The notes below the pieces were generated by a model. That model was not told where the DNA came from and searched no databases. It saw nothing but the letters and a program-made list of their open reading frames with translations. A program made the position numbers and the translations under genes. Below, piece by piece: positions 24,737 through 36,388 of a stretch of 64,000 nt of DNA. Each line of letters starts with the position of its first letter. The stretch's first letter is position 1. The stretch comes from Struthio camelus (Eukaryota; Chordata; Aves; Struthioniformes; Struthionidae), in contig NC_090982.1 in NCBI RefSeq assembly GCF_040807025.1, positions 52,001,112-52,065,111 of the forward strand, in the 5' to 3' direction.

Positions 24737-27700
24737 CCTCAATGCGGATGCGGATACGACCTTGGATGGTCTTAAGATATTGAGCACTGCTCTTGGAAGA
24801 GCTGTATGCAAATTTCTGACTTTTCTAATAGAAAAGTTGGCTTTGGTGGATGCTTTAGTTGCTCTGGAACTAGCCCATGCTCATAGTTCCAGGAAACTTT
24901 AGCAAAAAGAAGCGGTCATAGGTCCACTGCAGAGATTAAGCCCAAATGTCTATTTAGAATGCAGACAGCAGGATTTTTTCCCCCCCTTGTACATTAGTAA
25001 CTTTTCAATTTCAGAGCCAGGTTGTCTCATCAGAGGAGCACTTTGGTTCATGCTATCTTTTCTATAGTTCATACCCCTAACATTTCCAGTGCATTTGAAA
25101 AATGCATACAATTAGGAAAGGAACAATAGAGCTTATACCACATAACAGCAGAAAAGCCATTTGTAGCATTCTTCACAAGGCTATTACAGAATGTATTACA
25201 GTAAAAAGCAAACAAAGAGTCTATTAGGGTATTGAAAATAAAACCCATGACAACAGTGACTTATTTTATATTGTTAGAACAGCACAACTACGAAGTGATA
25301 AGAGTAGACCTGGATCCAAAGCGTGCCACCAATCATCACGAAATCCTAGGATTTTTGTCACTCCATTTTATAGCGTTTGGTTTATCACTCAGTTTCATAG
25401 TTGATTCTCACTGGAAGGTCTAGAGTCAGCAATACCAACCATGAAGACCATCAAATGTATTCATTTATTTGTGTTTTAAGGCCTCCTTGAGAACCAAAGT
25501 CTACGTGACCTTCACTTTGCATGTACCTGAGCATCCTTCCTCTAGCATCATTTCCATAGCTTGCCATAGGCATAACTTAGGACACAGCCTTCAAGGTTTT
25601 CAACCAGTTTATCTCCAAACAGCTGATAAGTCCAAAGAACTTCAGGCCTGGGCTCAATTTCAGCATGATTTCCTGTTACACAGGACCACTCAGAGTTGAT
25701 ATGTCGATGCTCCAAAGCCAAGAGAAGAACGAATTCTTTATTTACAAAAATAAAACACATGCAATGAATAGGACAGGCAATGCACCCGCTAGAGAGAACT
25801 ACTTCCTCATGACCCATGCACTGTGGCTCCTGCCATAATGAATACATCTGCTAGACAAGACAGACTATTATTTGGAGTTTCTTGTTAAGCATCTGATTCC
25901 CACCTCTTCCTGCAAGACAACCTCACTAATAGTCATGTTACTGCTTACTATGATTGTTGTAACACAGTGAAACGTATTCAGCAGTAATACTAATAGGAGA
26001 CACCACAGTGTAAAAAAGAAAAAAAAGAGAGTAATTTTCCCATCTGATTTACATCACAGCCACACAAACAGATGCAATGGGACAGCTGAGGGCAAAATAC
26101 CATAGTTTGGAGGGATAAATGAGTAGTGGGGGGGGAAAAAACAGTTTTCAAAGCATTTCAGCTCCAATTTAACAATAGGAATTCTCAAAAGATTACAGAG
26201 CCAGATGTTAATGCAACGTACAATATACCAAGGAAGCAAATTTCTTCTTCAAACTCCTTTTTCATATTTACCGCCAAGCTACAGGTACTTACCTCCATTC
26301 TGGACCTGCACCTCATTATTGGTCTATAGTCCGTAACTTTCCCTAAACATCTGCTTTGCTTCCATGAAGTCCTGTCTTAGAACGCCCGAGAAGAGCCTCT
26401 ATGGTGAACGCAAAAACCAATTAGAATCCAGTTAAGAAGCTTCTCATCAGCACAAGTATGCTGTGGTTAATCGTATCCTAAAGGCAGGATACCATTTTCA
26501 TTAACAGCCCTTTGAGAGCTGAACACACCTCTCCTCAGCTAAATAAAATTGAGACAGACTCATTTTGGAACCTGCTACTCCTTTCAAATCAACAAAGGAG
26601 AAAGTAGCTATCATTTGGATCCGCATTTTAGTTAGGTCTAGAAGGCTTTTAGTTAGACTAGGTGGATAGAAAGAGTTGCCATTTCAGAGCTGAAATACCA
26701 TTGCTCCCAAAGTTAAAAACAAGAGAAGGCTCACTGATTTTTCTGTAAAACATTCCCCTTCCTCCCCCCCACCACAGTGCAACACAGCAACTCTAAGCCA
26801 GCTGGAATGACCTTGGCACAGTTAAGTCTTTGTCTTTGTGCATGTCATGCTTAGTCTTAAGACTAGGAAAAAACTAGTATGTTATCCAGTTCCACTGCTA
26901 ATAATCAGATCATTCATCTGGCTGCTTGTTAGAAGCAGTGAAGCCATCTATAATTTGGTTTTCCTCTGACTCCTTAAATCTTTTAGTTCATTCCATATTG
27001 AATGGAAAAATAAAGAAAACTACCTTCTGAGCATCTGCAATGCAGTTCTAGTGGTTATTATAATATAAATTGGATTTGAGTCCAAGAAACCCTTAAAGAA
27101 AATAAAAGCAAAGCTGTTTTCTCAGGTCCTTGAAAGACAGTCAAATACTACCTTTCGTGTACTTTTTGAAATCAATTAACTGTATCTGACTGTTGACTGG
27201 GTCTCTCCATTGCAGAGTTTTCATGTATAGTTTATGCTGACTTCAAAAGAGATTCTTCTACACTCATGAATGGAAGAATGTTTGATGAAATGAATTTCAG
27301 TGCTGAGCTTCTCCAGACTGGAGGCAGACAAACACAGCTCATCTTTACAGCAGCAATGAAAAGCCCAACTCTGATGCACTTGCACAACTAATGGGTAAGA
27401 ATTAAAGCCGCAAACCCCAAGCTTTTTAAGGAAAAGTTCTTTTTTTTTTAAACCAACACAGGTTTGAACCTCTCTCACATTTCCTCCCCTCAAAAATAAG
27501 CAAACACGACAAATAGTGAGGCTAGTAAGCATTAGAAGATTAAGTTGTGCAAGTTATTTAATCTTCCACTCCTTGAAGTATTTTATAAGCAAAGAAACAC
27601 ACTACCGCTGTAATTAGGAAAAAGAAAAATCTTTGCATTAAATCTCAAAATATTTTGCAGTAGAAGTAATGCATAGTTTCAAAAGCAGCCCACTGCAAAA

Positions 27701-28272
27701 AGCTATTATAATCCCTTTTAAACTGAGTTCTTCCATAAAGGGTTAAAGTTACCAAGCATTACATCTAGATTTTAACTGCTCTGCATTTAGGAAACACTCA
27801 GTTTTTTTTCATAAGGCAAGTTGCTATTGTACCACCACTGCCACACATCCTGCTCCAGCTCTTGCTCAAACAATTAACTGGGAATTCACACCTGCTACCA
27901 TTTGTTCCAGGGAGACGCTCACTGACGGCTTGCAAGTGAAATAGCCTCGGGTAGATTTGTCGAGTATCAAAGGCCTACACTGCTCTCTCAAGCATAGCGC
28001 AAAAGCCAGGCAGCTGAACAAAAAGAATCTTCCTTTACAAAACATTTTACACTTATTTCATTTCCAGTAATAGTTTTAGTCTTCAGAAACATTTGCAGGT
28101 AGCTCAGTTGTGGCCATGAAATAACTGCAAGGAAGGAAACACTGGCAGCTCAGTTCACACCTTTAAAACCAATGCTGCTGCTGCAACCAAAAAACAAAAC
28201 TCTTATCAATATAAGGAGCAGCGCTAATCTTCTCCTAGGGAAGATCATTCTGTTTCTGCATAACCAGAAGAT

Positions 28273-28310
28273 AACATGTCTTTCTACAGTCAACATGTCT
28301 TTCTACAGTC
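28273..28310 (+). repeat. Perfect tandem duplication, 19-bp unit, two copies
   Basis: AACATGTCTTTCTACAGTC occurs twice head to tail without a mismatch (28273-28291 and 28292-28310). The identity indicates a recent event or a polymorphic site. Confidence 0.97.
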
Positions 28311-29713
28311 ATCAACACCAAGTGAATCAGTGCTCTTTGCATATGTTTTATACCTTTTTGAATTAGTTTTCCATAAACAGCAATAAAAAGTAAATGTAGG
28401 ATCTCAACAAAGCACAAGTTAAGAGCCTATAGCTTTTACCAAGAACCCAAACTATTTAGGTTCCTTTCACCCTCCTCCTGAAAAGCTATCATTTTTAAAT
28501 ACACGAAAGCTTTCTGTATAAATCCTCTTTCAAAAATAATCCACACTGCACATGAACCCCACCTGCAAGTGAAAAAAAATCTCACCTCCAAAGACTTCAG
28601 GTGCAAGAAAATATATTAGCTTACACCCAGAACAACCGAAAAACAGAATCAAGGCTTCTTGAAGAAGCAGCAGGAGAAGATGACAAACTGAAGACAGAAT
28701 AAAAGAACAACCAGAGGCTCATCATCCAACCAAGTGGAACCCTCCGGGTAGGACTTTAACATCAAGTTCCTTATGAATTTTTAAAAGTGAAACTATCTCA
28801 AAATTATCCATAGTTTACTCCTGTAAGCATGGAACATCAATACAAAGCAAACATTTGAAATGCCCAAGATCACACCTCAGTTTTTCCTCCACATCACAAG
28901 AATCCCACTTCTACATGCCACAACCATCCTTCTCTTTTTATCCTTTTTGCAAACTACTTTTCTTTTCAAGTATTTAGCCTAAATACCTTCAGGTGCTCTT
29001 AATGAACTCCCAAATGGACAATGCCTCCCAGAGCTGCCTCCAAACAATTCCTGGGCATTAACTCCCAAATTTCTCACATCATCCACTGATTTGATAGTCT
29101 TGCTGGTACCACAGCACTATAGGCATATTTGCATACCTTCACACTCGCAAGTTACAAAAATTTCCATTTTCTCTTGAGAAATCTGCGTTCAAATGTTGCC
29201 CTTTTAAGCAGGGCACACTGAGAGTAAACTTAGAGGATAACTATGTAAAAATACATTGACTGCATTAGCAGTATTTCGGTAACTCTTCTCCACCCTTCTT
29301 TCCCCCTCTCTTCCATGCCATACTGCTTTAGTCAACATCAAAGATGAACTCAAGCTAGTTTGCCCGCGTTGCAAAGAGAAGGACAAGTTAGTAGTAGGTC
29401 ATTATCTGTGAGGAATTTAACATGTATGCAATCAAATTAAATGGTGGCATACACTACTGAAAATGCGAGAAGTTTTGGTTACTTCAAAGATCGTAAGGGG
29501 AACCTTGCTAGTTCCTGGAGGCTCAGCACCTGCAGCACCAAGACGTTGTGTGTTTGTAGGGCGACCTTGAAAACACGGCAGTTATGCACTATATATGACA
29601 GCACTTTGAGGATAATGCAGTCAAAACCCAGCCTTGCACTTATGATTTTCAGTGTCGCTGTTTATCCAAAGCCCAATCTTTACTTAAAATTCTCTCCCAA
29701 GTTTTGGTGTTAG

Positions 29714-29733
29714 AATAGGCTGGAATAGGCTGG
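29714..29733 (+). repeat. Tandem duplication, 10-bp unit, two copies
   Basis: AATAGGCTGG is repeated exactly, head to tail. Confidence 0.9.
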
Positions 29734-30159
29734 AAAGTTCTAGGCCATTTTCTGTTAATAATTTCATAGCTAGTTCTAATCCTAATTTTCTTACTTCACT
29801 ACAATCCCTGCATTAACTCTACAAGTTCCAAAGCAAGGAGGCAGATAGCTTGGCTGTTGGCATCTGAAGTACATGAGCTTTCCACTGCACAGAGAAAAAA
29901 GTAAATAAAATCAAACTTTCTTGAAACAGAAGCAACTGTGATGATGAACCACAGGCCAATACCCCTAAAACCTGTTAAATTTGTTTTCATTTCATTTGAA
30001 AGATTGCATGAAGTTTGATTCCGACTTTCAGAATTCACCAAATAATATACAGAGGCAGCTCAGAAAAAAGACGTGAAAAGCCAGATTACCTACGCTTTAT
30101 TGTTTTCTTAAGATATGCTAGGGGGCGTTTATTAGCCTATTACAGAGTGCTAGCATACA

Positions 30160-30330
30160 TAATTAAAACCAGATTGCATTTGCTAAATAAATAAACAAAG
30201 TGCATATCGTGGTGCATTTCCATTGCCATTTTATTGTGTAGATGATAATTTGTGTAATTTGCAAAGACTCTGCCAGTCATAAGGATGGCTTAGAGAAGCC
30301 TATTGCTTATCTCCATTACATTGAAAACAG
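30160..30330. promoter_or_regulatory. Candidate conserved noncoding element
   Basis: The segment has ATAATTAAAACC (near 30160), AAATAAATAAACAAAG (forkhead-type TAAACA, near 30185), GTGCATATCGTGGTGCATTT (near 30200), and GATAATTTG with GTAATTTGCAAAG (near 30243-30265). Unique sequence with dense homeodomain-, forkhead- and octamer-like words is typical of developmental enhancers. The unusual word TATCGTGG contains a CpG retained in an AT-rich context. An exon-like segment lies about 450 bp downstream. Confidence 0.33.
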
Positions 30331-30771
30331 AGCTTGAGATAGGATGACAAATCCATTTTATGGCAACGTTCAAGGTTTCTGAATTGGTTTTATTCCACCA
30401 AGGGATTGAAACAAAACCCTTTGAACGTTTTCAGAAAGTACAGTCGTGTCAAAATGTTTGCTCTGAAGGTCTCTCAGTACTTTTCTTTCAGCCTCTGTCC
30501 CTGTCTCCCGCTCTTCCTTTCTCTTTGGACAGACACGATTAGACAGTCCTAGAAAATAATTTCTACTAATGAAAAGTATGCTAAAAGCTGTAAATCTCAT
30601 CAAAATACTTTGTGCTTTGACAAAGCACTATTTTTCAGTGAACTTGCTGTTAATCAGAAATGCTTTAACCATCTCTTATTAAAACTACTGAGGCAAACAG
30701 TGTTTCTATTACAACTAGCCGAGATGGCACAATTTCTATTTTTGATATTAAATGATCATTTTCTTCATTGT

Positions 30772-30796
30772 AGTAAGTCTGCAGCACAGACTTACT
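30772..30796. repeat. Hairpin, 10-bp perfect stem, 5-base loop
   Basis: AGTAAGTCTG (30772-30781) pairs with CAGACTTACT (30787-30796). Both strands thereby show a donor-like AGTAAGT. It overlaps the start of the exon-like segment. Confidence 0.85.
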
Positions 30797-30874
30797 TTAA
30801 AGGCTCACATGTGAATGCTTATTGTCTGTATAGAGGATTATCAGAGCTGTTGTTTATGAGTGGAGGTAGAATGG
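30774..30874 (+). other. Exon-like segment, 101 bp, open in one frame
   Basis: The acceptor side reads CATTTTCTTCATTGTAG, a good pyrimidine tract with TAG at 30771-30773 and a plausible branch sequence upstream. The donor is ATGG|GTAAGT, which keeps the full intronic GTAAGT. One frame (codons from 30775) is open through the segment and belongs to a 96-codon frame at 30610-30900. The peptide is not recognisable. The acceptor lies inside a perfect hairpin (30772-30796), and a 28-bp tandem duplication starts 16 bases past the donor. It could be a noncoding or alternative exon, or chance. Confidence 0.22.
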
Positions 30875-30890
30875 GTAAGTATCTAGCTTT

Positions 30891-30945
30891 GCGGATTTAA
30901 GGATATCTACATAAAAGTGCGGATTTAAGGATATCTACATAAAAG
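30891..30945 (+). repeat. Perfect tandem duplication, 28-bp unit, two copies
   Basis: The unit beginning GCGGATTTAAGGATATC spans 30891-30918 and is repeated without mismatch at 30919-30945, the second copy being one base shorter. It is the longest exact direct repeat I noticed in the window and is probably recent. It lies 17 bases after the donor of the exon-like segment 30774-30874. Confidence 0.97.
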
Positions 30946-33254
30946 ATATCCACTGTTTAAAGTGAGTTTTATTCAAAAAAATAAGATCAAGACATACAGG
31001 TAAAAAGCCAGAGCATTAAATCTGTCTTGACACAAATTATTGACAAAAACATTAAAAAGTTTAAACTTTTCATTTCAGATTTCTAAAGAAATGTTTATAT
31101 TCATGTTGTACTGCAAAACAATGCTGGAGCTTGAGAGCAGGTATTGGACAAGATTAAGAAAATCACTGTTCCACAGCCATCAACTTACGATAGCTAGCGT
31201 GCAATTAAGACAAAAATGTGTAACTGCTGGGTGGAGATAAACATGCAAAACTTGTATGTTAACATAAAGCAAATACTTTTGATTTATATTGTTCTGTCTG
31301 GTCCTTATGAGAAGACAACGCGATACGGACACTTACGTGAAGCACACATCCTTGTGAGTGTTTTGGGCTCGGACAGGCCCTCTAGCTCTCCTCATATTCT
31401 TCTTCGCTCCCCTCAGCTTGTGCAGTCACTCATACAGAGTGTTCTCAACAGCTTCCATCCCTGCTTTAGTATCACCTGAGCATACACTGCCCCCAAGCCC
31501 GGCATGTCTGCAGTCGGACCCATTAGTCTCTCTAGTTGCTAGGAAGATCTGGAACTGGTTAGGCAAGACTTACACTGAAAATAATTTTCAACAGCGGGAG
31601 GACAAGGATACTTTATCAGAGCAGGCAATACTTGCTCTGCTTTGACTTCTTGTTCCACTTGAAGTTTTTTGTTACGTGATATAATGCACTTTGGGAACTA
31701 GCAAATACACGATCACATCAAAAAGGTTCAGTGGCTTCCTTTAAACATGCATTGACAACTTCGGGTGATCTGACTGTTTTAATGTACCCAGTAAGTCTTG
31801 AAAACATCCTTTTATAGAGAATCCCATTTTTCCCAAAGAGTCACACACCATGCAATCCTTCTGCTGTTAAGACATGGCCTACTTTGAAACGCTGTTGATG
31901 AGATATTACTCGGTTGCTACCGGGCCTGTGCAGAAATTCCCTCGCAGATGATTTTCTTTAAGAGAGTACAAATGACAGCCTCTGGTGTCTCAGTTCCAGC
32001 TGTCCAGGTTCCCAAGGCTTCCAGGATCCTGCCTTGCCAGCTGAAAGTTGTTTGAAAATGAGTAAAAAGAAGATTATTTAATTAAAATTTTTGTCAAAAA
32101 TGTTATTACAGCATTTCTTTGGAAGTTTGTTTCATATTGAAACGAGCCTCCAGTTCAAAATTTTACAATCTCCTGTAGAAGAATATTACCTTTACAGTCA
32201 TATCTCAACTTGCAAATCCCTTCCAGTGTCTAGTCCACTTTTTTAGAGAGCAACTATGACTCTACTTCCATTTTCACTTCAAGTCGCCTTAGCTCTTCTG
32301 ACATGAGTGGACAGCTGTTATATTACAGAGCAAGTAAAAGGCATTACTGAATGTCCTGAACAAACATTTTTATTTGAGATCCATGAATGGTAGGTTTTGA
32401 ATCTGATGAAAGTTACTTTAGAAGTTCTTCATTATGAATTTTCCCAGCAGCTCCTGAGGCATAATTAAATTTTTGAATGCTGACTTCCTAGTAGGGTAGA
32501 AGACATCCAGATAAATCTTATTTGTGATATGCATAAAATACTACATCTCATGAGAGTTATTGTTTCTGCAAGCTCCTTTTAAATCATGTTAATCTTGGTT
32601 AATATTTTCGTTTCCTGGAGGTAACCAAAGCCACTAAAAAATACAGAGGGAGTCTTGGCTTCTGCATGCATAGAAAATTCCAAATCAGCTATCGCAGGAC
32701 AAGGTCTTTAGAAAGAAATAGGTAACACCTGCATTTGTATAATAAGGAGAACAATGCTCAGTGCGCGGTTCGTGCTAAGTGCTTTTGCAGTGATTGAATC
32801 ACATTTTCCATGTGTAATGTTCTATGGGAAAGCAGTGAAGGCAACTGAGATATAATATTACACATTATAAACTATTCTCCATCACTGTAAAACTAATTGT
32901 GAGAGGTGTAGCTCCCGGCAGAGATACCTACATTGTTAAACAGGTGCCCTTGCGTTTAGAAGGTATAAAAATACATGTCATACAACGGATTTGCCTTATA
33001 AGACATCCTGAAGCAATTACTTTTACTTGTCTGTCCTTCCAGTGATGATAGCACACGCTCCCGCTCCGGTTTTTCTCAGTCTGGGCTGGAAACAAAAAAA
33101 AAAAACATCATTGCTAATGATCTGTAGCCAAATACATGTATTAGCATGTAAAGTATTCAAAGCTCTAAGAAAGGTACTCATGGTGATCTCTGAGCCCAAA
33201 CCACGTCAAATTGTTGTAACAGATATTAATGTTTTAAAGTAATTCTTTTCTCTT

Positions 33255-33345
33255 TGTCTTAGGTCAAGGCACTCTCCCCCATTTCAGTTTCCTTACTTCA
33301 CAGACAAGTTTATAAATCATACATTTTGTACAAACCCTCTCCACA
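33255..33345 (-). mobile_element. Candidate MIR-like ancient SINE fragment, minus strand
   Basis: Read on the plus strand, the segment follows the reverse complement of the MIR core: 'ggtcaaggcactctccccca', then 'tttcagtttccttacttcac', then 'agacaagtttataaatcata'. This parallels 'gtcaagtcacttaacctctc', 'tcagtttcctcatctgtaaa' and 'atggagataataat'. The order and spacing are right and identity is moderate. Nothing coding is present. Pyrimidine-rich DNA can mimic this core, so the call is tentative. Confidence 0.35.
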
Positions 33346-35519
33346 ATTTTCTGTGAAGACATGCAGCATGCTACAGCACATGTTAATCTTGAGTTTTCAG
33401 TTTCAGTTTTGCAGCTTTTTGTTACACTGTTTTTACTGAGTTCCCTGATGTAAGAAAAGAATTCACAATATAAGGATTTTGAAGCTAATTATTATGACAT
33501 TTAATAACTACTTTCACTCTCTGGATTTATTTTTACTCATAAATATGAAAGTTAAATCAAACTACGAAAAAAAGAATATTATGAATGCACTGCTACTGAT
33601 CCATAACATTTTCATACAAGTGATGAGCTGAACACGGATTCTTCCAATTCCATAAGGCAAAAGCTTTTTAATCTTTTTCCCACTGCCCACTTCTTTTTTT
33701 CCCAGCTGCTACCCTAAGCTTGGAGGATCAGGGTTCTTTTCCCCTCTTTGTTCATATAAAGTTTGCTTTGTGGTGAGACACATGGTTAAACTCTTTAGCA
33801 CTGTTTTTTGCACAAATGTCTGTACTGTATTTGTGAACTGGCAGAGGGGTAGAAGACAGTTTTGGATTCATTTGACTCTGATATGATGTTTGACAGAGTG
33901 GTGACTCTAGCCTTATTATTTTTCCATGTAAGCAAGGAACAGACAAGCCAGTGTTAATCTATTTTCAGCATGTAACTAGACCGCTGTGTAGAAACAAGTA
34001 ATTAAAAGATACAATGCCTATAATCAATTGCATACAGGTTATCTTTGATTGCTCTTGCAAAGGACAAATTACACACAAGCCTTTTGCAAACCAAGTGGAA
34101 AAAAATAAGTTCCATTATCTTCCTTTTGAACTCACTTCTCAGCGAAAACAAGGACGTTTCTATTCCAAACCTCCTGGTTTAATTAAAAGGACACAAACAT
34201 CAGATGATGTTGCAGTATATCAAATGTTGCCCTGAAACAGCAAGTGATTGAGTAGTTGGGGGTGGGAGAATTTCTTCTCCATAAAGGCTGGTCTTTCTCA
34301 CTCCGGCCATCTGTTTGCTCATGGTGAAAAGCCCTTTTGCTGGTGTCCTGGCACTGCTTTGTCACCATGTGCTTGAGGGACATTCAATCTTGCATCTTAT
34401 ACATGCTGCTCTGTGACACTCTTCAACAACGGAGCTTTTGTTCTGGCTAAGAGTCTCCCTGGTCAGAACTGCTAACTTGGACATCAATATTCTTCAGGGA
34501 TTGTCCAGGAAATCATCCAAACAGAAGGAAAAAGAAGGAGAACACAAGCCTTTGCATATAATCCCTCAACAGTTTCTAACCTGCCATATTACATGTTCAG
34601 AGTGCCACGGGAAGGCCCTTTCTGCACTATTTAAGCACATCTTCCATTTATTTTCATCAGTAAGCAAGCTATCATTTAAACATTTCTGGTAAATACTTGT
34701 TTCTGTAACTATAATGATATTTATTATATTACCATTATTTATTTTGTACATATAATACTATGTATCTATTGCTCATTTTTATTCATTTCAACTAAATACG
34801 ACATTATAATAACTAAAAAAAAAACATGAGAGACATATCAGCAGGCATATTCCAGCCGAAGAAATAGTACTGCAGTAGTTTTAGGAATCCTTCTCCCGGG
34901 AGAGAAAGAGTTTAATGGGCAAAATGTAATGTGGATTTCAAATTAATTTCAGCCAGAGCCTTTGAAGGTAGATAGGATGCATAAGCGCTGAGGTATGCTT
35001 GAAACAATTACCAACTTAGAGGTCCACATGGAACCCATTAAAATAGTTTAGCAGTCCTTGGGAAAAAGGGAAAATTATTTTCATAATTGTTCCCACTGTA
35101 ATCGCAAAGGAAAGCAAGTCCATCTTTTTGCTGACCTATGCTACCATGCGCTCTCCAGCATCTCTCCTCTAAGCCTTGTTTATGCATCAACATGCAGGTA
35201 GATTTAGATCTCTGATGCAACCTCGCTGCGAAGCTGATGTTGGCTGTCTCCTGGAGCGTAGCAGTAATCTGTAAGCATTTGTGCCTCTTCCCCCTCTGTT
35301 TTTCAACAGCTCATATGTAGCAAAACTACAGCCTTCAAAAGGAGTATGTTAATGCTCTTAGCATCAGTGTCTGGGGCTGCTGTTAAGAAGCGGAGCAGGG
35401 AACCAAAAAGGAGCATGGAAAGCATTCCAGAGAAAGTATCCCAGAAATAAAAAGAAGTGGAAATGCTTCTGAATTCACAGAGATGTATTACCCTGAGCTA
35501 TCCCCTAGGTGAACAAAGG

Positions 35520-35650
35520 TGAGATGGGTGAGGAACCCCATATATTAATATTAAGGCCCTCTGAATCTAATTGCTTTTACTGAAGGGAATAATAAGGCTG
35601 AGGAATAAATGAGCTGTGTATGGTATGGATTGGTGAGTATTTGACATTCA
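35520..35650. promoter_or_regulatory. Candidate conserved noncoding element
   Basis: A unique stretch contains ATATATTAATATTAAGG near 35539, a TCTAATTGC homeodomain core near 35566 and GGAATAATAAGG near 35586. Repeats are absent. Support is motif texture only. Confidence 0.2.
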
Positions 35651-36373
35651 TTGCCTAAAGATCAAGTAAGTCACAAATTACTAGAAAATTCTCCACCTTC
35701 TGTCTTGTCAATGCCAGGTCAAAGCAGCTCAAATTACAGCAGCACTGGGCTCGGTGTCTGCTGGAAGCCTGAGGAAGACCCTGATAAAGGAACACACATC
35801 AGAACAGCAGGCAAAGTGGTAAGATGCTCTACAACCACTTTAGGCTCACACGACATCCTACAGGCATTAGGTGTGATTACGGTCTGCTCTTGGGCTTTGA
35901 TTTATACGTCTGGAGACATCAGGAAAACAGAGCCATTGTGTGCCTGGCCCCTGTGCTGAATCTCCAGTATTATGGCTGGAGAACAGCCACTGAGCCGTTC
36001 CAGGCCTCATTTGAGACAGGACTAGGGTTGATGCTCGGTGTTTGTATTCTAGCAGTATTGACTTTGGCAAAGCAGGAGCTGTGACTGGTTCTAGTGGGTC
36101 TCCATAGATGGCAAAGGCTTCTGGGTCTAGGTCTGCTGAAATGCTGGAAGGAATACCGAGGAGACCAGAAGTGTGTTTGCAATAATATTAAGGGATGAAT
36201 ATCATCTCCGTCATCTTCTGTTATGCTGCCAGGCCTCCACAAGAAGTTTCCGGTAGCACAGTTCACGCTGACTCAATGTCTGTAAGCATATGTCTGGCCA
36301 CTGCTTATTGGAGAGTTCCTGCAGCTTAAAAATGATTCTACTTTATTTCAGCAGGTGGCACGTAGCAGTAGGC

Positions 36374-36388
36374 AAAAAAAAAAAAAAA
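36374..36388 (+). repeat. Poly(A) run, 15 nt
   Basis: An A15 tract leads into an A-rich stretch to about 36412. It is low-complexity DNA without a recognisable retrocopy upstream. Confidence 0.9.

Larger units (their letters stand above)
24740..30150. other. No gene seen
   Basis: Unique AT-rich sequence with a perfect 19-bp tandem duplication at 28273 and a 10-bp one at 29714. Open frames stay at or below 103 codons and look random. Confidence 0.55.
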
